IMG/VR virus record: IMGVR_UViG_3300032285_000371
Location: 1-37,740 of that record
Strand: one strand, 5' to 3'
From: a virus
Length of the DNA stretch: 37,740 bases
Positions 21,901 through 29,200 of the stretch are shown piece after piece; within the stretch, counting starts at the first letter, position 1; each line of letters opens with the position of its first letter. Under the pieces are notes generated by a model. That model was not told the origin of the DNA. It did no database searches and was given only the letters and a program-made list of their open reading frames with translations. Made by a program: the position numbers and the translations under genes.

Positions 21901-24900
21901 GATCCTAATAGAACATAAAATTGTGCTTGGAAAACTGTAGTAGTTGTGTGTCTAGCTAACGAACGATAATATTTTCCGTTATACTGAATTATCTTTCCGG
22001 CTGCATAGGTTTGCTGGCCTTCCCATAACTGAAAGCTTTCACTAATACCACCTACATTTACAGTTATACCTGATCCAACATAGCCGTAAGATTTAAAATA
22101 CGGTTGTGTTTTACTATAACCTTTGACTTCAAAACCATCAGTTAGCTTTGTAATAATAATACCGCTATAGGTTAATTTCTTAATGGCACTAGAACTGTTT
22201 AGAACTACTGAATAATTTTCAGGAGGTACAAACACACTTCCCTTGCTAACAGGAGTTCTGCTATCAAGTAAAAAGTTAAATTTTTCTTTGCTGGTAAATG
22301 CTCCAAGTCGATAGCTTAGTTGAGCATTGATATTATTAAGATCGTACTGATAAGAATTATAAGACTTTAGCGTATCGCTTAAGATATAGTCTACAATATA
22401 GTTAATAAGACCGGATGTTAGTGTAGATGATTTGCTAGAATATAAACTTGGTAAGACTACATCGTATGGACGAATTCTAAGATTAGTATCGGTATAAACA
22501 ATTTGTCCAGCTAGGTTTCTCGATATTCTTGATTTATCAAGAAACACGCCAAACGTTTGAGCAGGTCTTAATAGTAAGGCAGTAATTATTAAACTAAAAG
22601 AATAATGACTGCTTCGACGCCATGCGGCTTCAACAGGACTAATATCACCAAATACAAAATCTGCGTCAGTTGCTTGTGTAATTAATCCTTGTGCTACGCC
22701 AATTGAATAAGGATCTAAAATATTTCCTTGATCGTCTACCGGAATATGAGCAAGCAAGTATGGTCTTTTAAACTTTGTAATCACATAAGGAGCTACCGCT
22801 GGATCTTTTACTAGACCGGCAGCAATATCTTGCCACATTATTAAGTTATCTTTAGTGTAAGGTGCAGGACCGTATAGTCCCTCCCACCAAGTAGGCTGAC
22901 TAGTGAATCCTAACATCTCCCACGGTGCTAGATTTGGCTTATCTGTATCGTATAACCATCGATAGATACCTCTCCAGTATCCAGGAACTGGACGTCCGTC
23001 TGGTGCTGAATGCCCTTTATAATTATAGGTTAAAGGATTATTTCTATCATAGCTAAGAGGTTTAGTAAAATCTCTATCAATTAGGCTAGACCATTTATAA
23101 AAATTAGGAGCCAACACTTGATTAAATTCTGATAGACTATAATCATTAGATCTGTTGTAGCTAGGAATTAAGTCGTATAAATCAAATACTGATGCATCAT
23201 ATACAACTTTAATATTGTTATAGATTCGTTTTTCTAATTCAAGAATGATATTGTCTCGATAATCGCCATAGGCTAATATCTGACTGCCGTCGTGTCCTTG
23301 TATCATTAATCGCGGAGTAACTAGTGCAGTATCTGTATAAATCTTAGGTTCGTACTTAGGATAAATGCCTAGCTTTGACGGAGTTTGCGGGATATAACTT
23401 CCGCTAGTATTTTCATATTCTTTTATGGTAAGAGTATCACCCACTGCCTTGGTAGCAGTAACGATGACAAATCCCAACGGATCAAATGTATAATCTTTAC
23501 CGTATATTAATTGAGTGCCATTTAGGTAAACTAGAACTGCTTTAGTAGATAACGATGTAAGAGAAAATGTTGCAGACAACGGGTATGATGTAATACGGCT
23601 GTCAACTACCTTAACATTTCTAGTGATATTAGCACCAAATGCTACCATGTCGCTAGAATAGTATGGACCGGTCGGTACTTTATCTTGTACTAGTTTTTGT
23701 AAGATAAGATCTACTTGTACAGCAGGTGTATCATCGATGCCAAGTTTTGTTGCCGCAATTATAAAGTTTCTTTTAAAGGTAACGTAGTCTTCTCTAGCTT
23801 TTTCTAGCGCACGGATAACATTATTTGCTTCAATTGTAATATGATATAATCCAAGACCGAGCGGGCCACTATGTTGAACGAATTTAGTTCCATAAGCAGT
23901 GCTGTTAGGCAAGTCTCTTAGGTTGCCATCTCCTGGATACATTCCGGAAAACTCATTTAGGTTTTCAACTATCGAACTTACATGGTCAATAACTTCGCCC
24001 AATGTAAATTCTAAAATTTCATTATTAACAGGATTGTTTTGAAGGTTGACAGGTATTTCGTAATGGCCGTTAGCATTGATCGGCTGATTAGCATAGGCTT
24101 TTATTGTTACAACATCAGTCAGTGAAACTGCTGTTTTAAATTTAACTATCTTATAAATTGTACCATTGACAACAGTATAATTCTTAGGATCAACACGGAC
24201 TCCGTTTAAGTAAACTTTAACTGTTAGATCTGACAAATTATTAATGTCATCAAAGATATCTATATTAAAATTATTAGTTAATTGCGAATTTTTATAGATT
24301 CGCAATGCTGGTTGGACATTAGAAATCTCGCTAGTCTTCCAACCATTAACATATTGTCTATTGCCGGCAAACGTTGTCTTGATTAAAAATCCAATATTTG
24401 TTTGTAAAGTAGAAATTACTTCGCCGTTCAAATAGGTGAATGTATCATTTGCTAGACCAAATCTAAAAACTATGTCGCCAATATTATCAATATTCTTATG
24501 TGATATTGCAAATCCTAGATTAGAATCAACTGCTCCGGAACCTACTTTATAGGAAAATATTTCTGTTCCAAAGAATGTAGAGCCTGGATATTTTGTAAGG
24601 TCGGCGAACGAAACTTTGTCAATGTCAACAAGATCAAACGCAGGTGGTTGATTATTTTTATTTTTTTGCTGTCCTAATTTCCAAACCGTACCATTGTACC
24701 AGTACATTGAACTTTGATGTGATTTTCCGCTCTTGACTAAAACAGTATTGCCTTCTACTGGAGTAATAGTTGGGATTAAATGTATTTGTCTATTACCGGC
24801 AATTGTTACAAAGTCAACTGTAAAAATTTGACTTTTTACATAGATGTCGTTGTCTGCTAAAAATAGTACTCGATGGCCCTGTACAAGAGATACGCCGTCA

Positions 24901-26279
24901 ACAATATATCCTGTTGATCCTTCAATGGTACTCATTACGTCAGCAGTATACGTGTCAACTAGATCAACGTCGGCTATAGAGATATTACCAAAATTAAATA
25001 ATTTTAAATCAGCTTCAAATTCAATAATTGGTCGAATCGCACGAGCATCTTGATTTAATTCTGGGACTGTGTTATTCAGCGTTGCACTTTGAATAATAAC
25101 ATCCTTGTGGAACCAGCGGTTGAATCTACTCCAAGGATTACGATCTTGGCTTGCACGATTAATAACAATGTAATCTCGAACTGCGGCAAACCCAGATGCT
25201 TCGGCAAAAGGTTTTGTGTCAAATGGTTCTTCGTCGAACGGTAGATCTTCGGTTACTGTATAACTTGTTATTATTTCAAGGTCTGTTTCTGCGACTAACT
25301 GAATAGCTGTTCCGACACCCTCTACGTACCACTTGCCAGTTGCGTACTTTGCCGGTGCAACTGTTCCGCCAAATTCTAATTTCATACCGTTACTTAAAGT
25401 AACGCCATTAGTCATTGTGTATGACTTCTTTCCTAATATCTCTGTGCTAACATCTAGATATGAATTATCTTGAATATCAACAATATTAATTGTACCATTT
25501 ACGTCAGGATTAGCTTCGCTAACATAATATAAGATGTCGGGAGAATTAACAGGAACTGTAAATGTTAGTATACCCGATTCTATTTGATTATTTGTTAGCC
25601 CCGATGCTGGACTATAGATATCACCGGTATCAATACTTACTCGTGTTTTAATAGTAAACGGGTTACCGGGACTATTAATATCAAACTTATATGTTTGGCC
25701 TCTATATAATGTAATAGTAGGGTTAGGTGTTAGTCCGTCAGGAGTAAGCACATATTGATAATTGCCTAGTTCGTTTTGGAGAGAAACTGTGTAAGTACTA
25801 ACAATTTGTGTTGTTTGTCCGTATACTTTTATTACATCAGGTCCGTACGGTAACCAGTAATACTGATTAAAGTTTGCAAATTTATCCCAATCAATATGAG
25901 GATTCCAGCTGTAAAATTCTTGTTTATTAATTCTAGAATGATTAACAGTATTGGCGCCAAATACAGATAGTTGATTGATATAATCAATATAGTCTTTAAA
26001 ATAAGTTGTGTTGCCTAATGCGTCTTTAACTGTTAGACTAGGTTCAAGCTGATAATCCTGTCTTGATTTATCAGCCGCAGTAACAAACACATCTGAACCT
26101 GTGCTAGATTTAGAATTCTGTCTTCCTATAAACCCGTTTACTTTTTTAACAGTACCAGGCTGTATTAGTTGGTCAATTGTTGCCTGAATGAATTTTTTAT
26201 TAGAATCTGTTCTAAAAATTCTAGGTAACAGTTCTGACCCAGGACTGTTTGTAGAACCAGGTATAATATTATCAGCCAT
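9939..26279 (-). CDS. Giant baseplate/tail structural protein in gp7 position (5446 aa)
   Basis: One uninterrupted frame directly after gp6; the start overlaps the gp6 stop by 8 nt (ATGGCTGA). T4 gp7, in the same position, has about 1030 residues. Visible parts, approximate residues: N-terminal conserved segment (YINQLSVFGANTVNHSRINK, 100-120); YNGxYY sugar-binding-like motifs near 1420-1460, 1550-1585 and 1730-1757, and again at 5213-5320; FG-GAP propeller-like blades from about 2140 to 3300 (ALSPDKTWLAVGHPRAG, FGTSLIF..LFVGAEGY, FGHSLGV..LVIGAPG), interrupted by TGI-GM repeats and GSGY repeats; more GSGY repeats near 3730-3780 and 4095-4160; IDEVKPYRTKIREY near 4020; tandem DYxV..P beta-sandwich repeats around 4570-4800; and a RGTLGT segment near 5140. 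No separate gp8-gp11 genes are seen, so it may do their work as well (inference). Confidence 0.8.
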   Translation of the reverse strand: MADNIIPGSTNSPGSELLPRIFRTDSNKKFIQATIDQLIQPGTVKKVNGFIGRQNSKSSTGSDVFVTAADKSRQDYQLEPSLTVKDALGNTTYFKDYIDYINQLSVFGANTVNHSRINKQEFYSWNPHIDWDKFANFNQYYWLPYGPDVIKVYGQTTQIVSTYTVSLQNELGNYQYVLTPDGLTPNPTITLYRGQTYKFDINSPGNPFTIKTRVSIDTGDIYSPASGLTNNQIESGILTFTVPVNSPDILYYVSEANPDVNGTINIVDIQDNSYLDVSTEILGKKSYTMTNGVTLSNGMKLEFGGTVAPAKYATGKWYVEGVGTAIQLVAETDLEIITSYTVTEDLPFDEEPFDTKPFAEASGFAAVRDYIVINRASQDRNPWSRFNRWFHKDVIIQSATLNNTVPELNQDARAIRPIIEFEADLKLFNFGNISIADVDLVDTYTADVMSTIEGSTGYIVDGVSLVQGHRVLFLADNDIYVKSQIFTVDFVTIAGNRQIHLIPTITPVEGNTVLVKSGKSHQSSMYWYNGTVWKLGQQKNKNNQPPAFDLVDIDKVSFADLTKYPGSTFFGTEIFSYKVGSGAVDSNLGFAISHKNIDNIGDIVFRFGLANDTFTYLNGEVISTLQTNIGFLIKTTFAGNRQYVNGWKTSEISNVQPALRIYKNSQLTNNFNIDIFDDINNLSDLTVKVYLNGVRVDPKNYTVVNGTIYKIVKFKTAVSLTDVVTIKAYANQPINANGHYEIPVNLQNNPVNNEILEFTLGEVIDHVSSIVENLNEFSGMYPGDGNLRDLPNSTAYGTKFVQHSGPLGLGLYHITIEANNVIRALEKAREDYVTFKRNFIIAATKLGIDDTPAVQVDLILQKLVQDKVPTGPYYSSDMVAFGANITRNVKVVDSRITSYPLSATFSLTSLSTKAVLVYLNGTQLIYGKDYTFDPLGFVIVTATKAVGDTLTIKEYENTSGSYIPQTPSKLGIYPKYEPKIYTDTALVTPRLMIQGHDGSQILAYGDYRDNIILELEKRIYNNIKVVYDASVFDLYDLIPSYNRSNDYSLSEFNQVLAPNFYKWSSLIDRDFTKPLSYDRNNPLTYNYKGHSAPDGRPVPGYWRGIYRWLYDTDKPNLAPWEMLGFTSQPTWWEGLYGPAPYTKDNLIMWQDIAAGLVKDPAVAPYVITKFKRPYLLAHIPVDDQGNILDPYSIGVAQGLITQATDADFVFGDISPVEAAWRRSSHYSFSLIITALLLRPAQTFGVFLDKSRISRNLAGQIVYTDTNLRIRPYDVVLPSLYSSKSSTLTSGLINYIVDYILSDTLKSYNSYQYDLNNINAQLSYRLGAFTSKEKFNFLLDSRTPVSKGSVFVPPENYSVVLNSSSAIKKLTYSGIIITKLTDGFEVKGYSKTQPYFKSYGYVGSGITVNVGGISESFQLWEGQQTYAAGKIIQYNGKYYRSLARHTTTTVFQAQFYVLLGSLPIVGGTSAILRTSWDKNNLVTVPYGTKFYNIQSVVDFILGYGEWLKDEGFIFDSFNSTLQAVTNWETSAKEFLFWTTQNWSVGQNKWKDWLPNQDIPYNTIVRYNGDYYQAIQTVSASTIFDDAKYTKLDGLSTVGSAVLSLSPAADTITFNTTLAVVEDITSNFNPYEIFKVDGTPLEPRFINLYRKDNAVSYTTKTNDGIFGASFYLVQKEQVVLLDNSTLFNDTIYNPETGYRQERIKVSGYTSINWYGGFDVPGFIFDEAHITEWEPWKDYNIGELVKYGQFYLQADPTGNIVPGAETLDTTQWLKLSSKPSPKLIPNWTYKVAQFQDFYSLDSDNFDSDQQKVAQHLIGYQQRDYLNNIIQDPVSEFKFYQGMIREKGTKSVLSKLFDVLSSENKESITFYEEWALRVGEYGASKAYENIEFVLDESKFKSNPQGIELLDSLDPPYYDLTIRQLPTDIYLKPIGYNSSPWPLVKNYRPYLRSAGYVRPDEVKLTLYSLDSILTQDITGINEGDYIWVGFEGVSWNVYRFTDANYVVKDVTYSGTTLTITFDIDHVLTAGSYIGIKEVTGFAGFYKINSVSLNTITITTTLTNPPASPFTEQSRILIFLLQTQRARNTYDAQGNVKDYSIDIADSVFPRILKPRELLWTDDNGNGKWTVWENNPVYNSVEIKYAYPASQLDLGRTVALSEDGFLLLAGTSNGELLVYDKASNTSNWIQRETVTAPTVSKNDSFGGNLNTLDKLAEVIALSPDKTWLAVGHPRAGYASTHLVSNSGSYSWNIVNTYSTNDIVALENNFYQAISSVPANNPPQISATAKSQVVYSTVTDASVAAITSYYVFKTTLATSVSAGAQSLTVTSVSGIYVGINITGTNIPANTIVTNVNSLTNVITLNNTVGVILQSTILTFGDLVNTRAITVSSTTGIVVGMSVVGTGIASNTTVSLVDSINNIVILTLTSTGTPSGRMIFGANSAKFISTAEYQSASAVVAGWKIIAGNNLVNGTVITGRNDANRLVFFNNLTTGSIAGSIAFANAASRVTALAGSNTLTVTTPANIYAGQTLSTTAGIPEGTTVLSVVGNTVVISANTTAALTSVFVIFGQNHLVISSLTGQLSVNQLTTGSGLASLTAVAAYVGSNVFLSKNTLSTVNGPVIFSGGSTYWKAINYVPIDATGTNSTLAAQGAVSIYKKDLNNIFQLVDTIVSPSPSANEKFGTSLIFGTQILDDGTTSYNLFVGAEGYSNNTGKVYVLTYENFVQASASYNPSASSNTAVKQIVVDKPGSGYSTAPTVNIGTPNTSGSVPAKATSTIGVVAVTTPIVYSGAGYILGDILTISGGTYTAPAKLRVTQISGTGAIQSVLIYDTGIYSTAALTSNNVVTGGTGSGARFTVTFGVTAVTVTVPGSGYDLLTSPFVSFTSTSGTGAEAYALIGSVIGLSDTTGIVNGMVLKGTGFYSNQYVTQVVSATSVTTGVNNATAVTGIVGGLGNNYITVGSVTGLVVGMLAEGTGIASGATISSFLSGTTIVYLTKPNTGSVSGYGTFGRNAIRVDSLTGIAPGMTVTANGVADGSQVISANLIQVPATLSFLNIVVINQLTTGTVYGLGTFNYPNIKSGFVVINAAPDSTPNGLVFFTIPSWAYTSSLTAPASQAQFGHSLGVDRSSVQASNGQFLVIGAPGIQTASTTVAGAFNYYQYVSNAWILLSTTNGVYGFGTSVDMTTSGSYIAVGSPLVGSGEVSVYEYNPTSQLYDFLQNLTNISPEPVEKFGTSVKFVNNSTTLVVYSANADSFTTTTWSDDTVFDSGATNFRHYEYDSGRIDIYDNYNTKFIFSERLSNLVGANASYGKGFSVGTDNILVGAPRAITSSLVSGRIFEYLKTPNVYSWKSVHTELDKVDISKIKRAFIYDRKTSQVLSYLDVIDPLQGKIPGPADQEISYKSFYDPAVYNVGDSTVNVRAGMTWGDDQVGQLWWDLQTAKFIDGHDDNIIYRTSLWATIFPGASIDIYEWVKSKYSPVQWNNLADTEAGLAQGISGTSLYTTTETYSLVTKYDNVSNTSKNTYYFWVKNKTIAPTTGKRTLSASSVASLISNPRGEGYKYLALTGPNSFSLANIKPLLKHTDAVLSVEYWTVDNADTKNIHRQYALISNDINSYIPARIEEKWFDSLCGKDLTGKDVPDLSLPPKLRYGIEFRPRQSMFINRYEALKQVIEQVNRTLLTNQIVENRNLSALDSYEAEPSVQLGLYDGVKDYDTELTYINITSFVVPELIPVLTDGRITSVIILNSGSGYAHAPYISVAGTGQGAVLKSNINAKGSITSVTVVSPGEGYASVASTILSVRSYSVLVHSDTQAGNAWSIYSFDIASQVWSRTQTQNYDVRKYWTKVDWYATGYGQNTSPTHVVNTFTDLATISVNIGEVVKVKTNNKGEWTLLKKFANSSSVDYTQSYQVVGIQNGTIQFNSSLYKFTNTIYGYDGGLYDGTNFDLVASKELRIILNTIKNNLLVEELKTVYLDLFFYSIRYAYSEQAELDWVFKTGFVKAMHNIGSLDQPVTYQPNNLADFESYIDEVKPYRTKIREYISNFNKIESNEIMATDFDLPSTYTNNLFQTINTSIANGVISVDNPIVNTYPWKNWLDNVGYSVIDLKIVNGGSGYINEPQITISGTSGSGATARAFIANGQINRIVLLTNGKGYISAPTVTINGGVSSTGTPARIIAIIGDSKIRTTKINVKFDRTTQNYFITNLEQTETFTGTGSRVQYPLTWAPNVRLGTSSVTVDGVPVLRDNYKLSTVTSTAKGYHSYSGSITLDVAPAKNSIILVTYLKDSSILNATDRIQHFYNPENGQPGKDLSQLMTGIDYGGVIVSGIGFDVNTGWGSTPYWSDKWDSQDSTFNDFITQVSANTHSFTLPYTPASGTQLNVYYSQLFSESYTSDGVRLVYTFDPRDIVPTVTSAVSILLGNSHAVTGSSYASNKKGSNVITLVNVVGISVGDTITISPFVSGTLGLSVKVQQIIGANDVQIDQILYKDIGNGSTITFTRTLSVITTTDPFGKGVITLNTPLIFGTVLTISSYLKPVRIDDSIYGSLQVTNTNAVMRTITADGTTSTFTIPNTFTVGNGDQFIFRQTTSDGSIAPNEADYDTALTGGDLVYSTATGLSADDILVDGDGFVTPSTSPAPEEVVPGQVVDAVAIKIYDKPTSGSANIHVDPYIGDGVTRNYAISQTPNSAGAVIVRTAVGTSSTVLTAPDDYVVDYQNQQVVFTYPPALGTYVSITSIGFNGSNILEIDHFTGDGNTLEFITNAKYITPTTQAVYVNGVAQTVTIFETDDTYANPNRIGIRFLIAPAAQSLITYIIVAGSSQTFSVAKKERLVGNGTTDYNLQYAVGIGLPAEGSMIVRVDNTILRPPGVVYFTIKSNKYTYTIDSARYTPSSIPVQDVVVIAGNTTLNFNTDWKFVPNGISIVLTSAVAATYSGQQLKVSIASDAGYVYIPGTTPKIRFANTYDTGHTIEVISNYNHSILDIQATNRNITPGLTSSYTVDTAEFFAYKSLFNGLITLERPVINSSYVWVEQNGKLLNPDVDYALQSDMQSIKLATPPAVNDVFRILTFSSNILKSGIAYMQFKDMLNRTVFKRLNKLKQTELAVELKPTDTTITVKDASNFDAPNPAGNKPGIIEIKGERIEFFTLNGNVLGQLHRGTLGTGVGKIYRTGTVVQEIGASETIPYQDNFQTYKILSDGTNTVPLTFTPTNSGVTSWLNAAGYTFIGEFDPSYQYTSNNVVTFNNLYYLVSTAYTLTTTQTVYPSPSNTAYWTQQSQIPVGYGQSNDIDVFVGGYVTSDWATGVSYSVGMIVNYGSYQYKCLTAHTSTTFTANSANWQYFVINIRLKKSPYNVHNINIAPTSPEGDTTFDADFAVDGRTNSLRLTNTLAAGTQVTVIKRSGTDFDGKVTPNLLVDNGPIATFVKAVPGSWYTQISTLPTPAFDNNAFTFDNTGTDLTFDQG
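16380..19860 (-). repeat. FG-GAP propeller-like blades with inserted repeat arrays (within the giant gene)
   Basis: Protein-level repeats, approximate limits. The blades read ALSEDGFLLLAG and ALSPDKTWLAVGHPRAG (about 19860-19590), FGTSLIF...LFVGAEGY (about 18290-18150), FGHSLGV...LVIGAPG, FGTSVDM...IAVGSPLVG, FGTSVKF and FSVGTDNILVGAPR (about 16960-16330). Between them lie two arrays of a roughly 45-residue TGI-GM repeat (about 19380-18480 and 17590-17090) and a GSGY/GAGY repeat block (about 18075-17600). The blades resemble integrin-type FG-GAP units; that assignment is by pattern only. Confidence 0.6.
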
Positions 26280-29200
26280 TTGTAGATCCGTATGTTGAGC
26301 TTGTTATGTTTTGGTCAGCTAATGATGCAGTACTTGTAGTAGTACCGGCTACACTCTTAATATTTGAAGTTGTAATATCTGTGATAATTTCAATGTCGTT
26401 AACGGTTGCTGTACTAATGAACAGCTCATTAGTAGCACTGGTAATTTCAAATAAACTACCAAAGCCTAATCCGCCTTGTCTTGGGACAATCACAAAACTA
26501 GCAATGTCCGGAGCTAGTTGTGTCATTACATAAGTTGATAGTTCCGAAAAATAGAAAGTATCACCAAAGTCCCAATTATCCAATACAAAGTATTGATTTA
26601 TTGCAGAAATTATTCTAGATTTAATATCGTTATCGCTTAACACTTGATAAGCATTTTTAATCACTTTAAAACTTGCTTGTAATTCAGCGGCAGCGGATTG
26701 TCCAAATAATGTTTTATATTGCACAGGATGATATATTATTTCATCGCTAAGACTCTTTATTTGATTTAAAGTTGGACTTAGTGAATCAAATATCTCATCG
26801 CTACCAGGAGGTAATGGAATAGTCGTTAGTGCTCCGGCGACATATTGTCTAAACTGAGTATCGTAGTTCTTTGTTAATACATAAATGTCAATGATGTTAC
26901 TAGCACCTGGATCAATTCGTGATTCGTAGTCTGCATTGTGGACATACTGGAACTTAAAATCTGATCTGCCTACATATACTTTGTAATCTAATGTTGGAAC
27001 TAGAGCCGATGATGCTAGGTTAAGTTTTTTTACAACATCAGTATCTGCAAAATAAAAATATTGCCCGTCATTATAATTGGTCAATTGGCCAACAAATGTC
27101 TCTGAAGATAGTGCTATAACTTGTCCAATATTTTTTACATACTTGTAATCCTCTTGGCCCTGAGTTATTTGATATTTTTGTTGTAGAATATATGTTACAA
27201 GATTAAATGTTAATAGTTGGTTAGTTATATTAGCAGTATTGTTTAAATTTAAAGTTAGAGTATTTCCATTAATTTGTACAACAACAGCACCGGTAGCAAT
27301 ACCTTGTCCAACAATTTGCATACCTTGAACTATTCCATCTGCACTGGCAACTGTAATTGTGTTAGTAAAAATAATGCCAGTGCCGGTCGTAGTTAAGTAT
27401 GGTGTTACTAGATCTAAAAACTGTTGAGGATTTACTAGCATTCCGTTATCTTCGTCTTCAGTAAATGCTACAATAAGTTTACTGCTGTCAACGTAGCCGT
27501 CTAATCCTGTCCATTCTTTAACAATATCCCAACCGTAATCAGTTGAAAACGGTGTAATGTCGTTAGGTTTTTTATTCACAGATAAAAGATTAATTTTATC
27601 TTTTACAATTCTATGATTTACAGTATCATATATCTTCTTACTTGAATCAAAGTAAAAACTAATTTGTCCTGCACTTTCAAAAATGTATCGTAGTTGTCTA
27701 CTTACTACGGTATATGTAATATTGTCTGTACTAAACCATAAAATCCAGCTAGAGTCTTGATTCTGGTTAGTTGTATCGCCTTGTTTTGCTAGGTTAAAAA
27801 CTGACGTAGTATTAAGATTATTTTCAAAAATAATTTGCCAGGTCTGTGTTAATGAATCATAACGCAAGCCAAATGGTTTATTAGCAAATATTAACTCTAT
27901 CATAGTGTTTACTACAGATGAAGTTACTGTAGTAACCCACGGTGGTATGATTTGACTTAGCACAGAGCCTGTTGGTATTTCTACATTTAAAGTAATTGGT
28001 CCTAAACCCGATGTCAGTGTGCCAGTACCATTAGCTGTTCCGTTTCCAGAAATTACTGTGGCTTCTGCCCATAGATATTTTACGGCGCCGTCGACAAGAT
28101 ATCCGGTTCCTTGTGTTAAGGCGTTATAATTTGTAGTATCAAAATAGTAGCCTGTTGGAGCAGTAAATTTTACTAGACTACCAACTTGTAAGTATTTTAA
28201 ATCTGTCGCTGTAAAAGATCCAGTGGCTAGTGGAATGCCTAATGTTTTATCTGCAATGTAACCGCTACTACTAATATTGTCCTTAGTTATTTGATTCCAA
28301 ACTAAATTTAATCCAGTATTAATACTATTAATAAATTTACTATAATAAAAATTCTTTATGTTATGATCGTTTAATATTTCGTAAATGTCATTATAAATTG
28401 TATGTTGGATATCTGTTTGAGTTAGATAGGTAAACAAAAATTTATCTTCGTATTCTTCTTTATATAGAACACCATCGTCACCAAACAACGTAGTTGATCC
28501 GTATTTGCCTGTTGGATCGATAAGATCAAAATATCTTGATATACCACTTGTTGTTCTATTGATAGATTTAACTTTGGCTATTTGTGTACTAGCAGATAAC
28601 GGACTAATATTATAATCCTCTGCTGTGATCATTCTGTTTTGTGTATAGTATGTTTGCGGAGCATTGGTCTTAATGCTTGCATCAGTTTCAGACGTTGCGG
28701 CATTGCTTACATTAGAAGCAAGATTTAAAGTCACAGTTAAATTTTGTGATTGACCAGTTGCACTAGTATAGGGAATCGTAATGCTGACATTTCTAATATC
28801 TTGAGTATTGATAGTATAGCTTAGACCATTACTAACTCTATAGTACAGTCTAAATGAGCCTAATGGTAAATTACCAAATGTACCATCGCTAAATTGAACA
28901 CTAATGGCATCGCTTGCTCTAGTTATTACTGCATAGATATTTTTTACATTCTTAGACAAGCTGTTATAGATAACATTGTTACCAGACAGTGATGGAATTT
29001 GTGTCCAGTATTCTGACTCTACGCCGTTGTTGTCAAGTCTGTATAGCCATACATCGTTGTCATTAATGTTTGTTGAGTCAACATCGATGCTTTGATTACT
29101 TGTTGGCTGGCTAATACTAAAAGTACCTTGATTTAAAGTACCTTGAGTAAAATTCATGAAGAATCCGTTACCGCTACTACCTGGGCCACGGCCATCATCT

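Noticed and set aside
9939-26279. Intein, intron or frameshift explanation for the giant frame
   Set aside because: The frame is continuous with uniform composition, and no intein splice motifs or homing-endonuclease sequence were seen.
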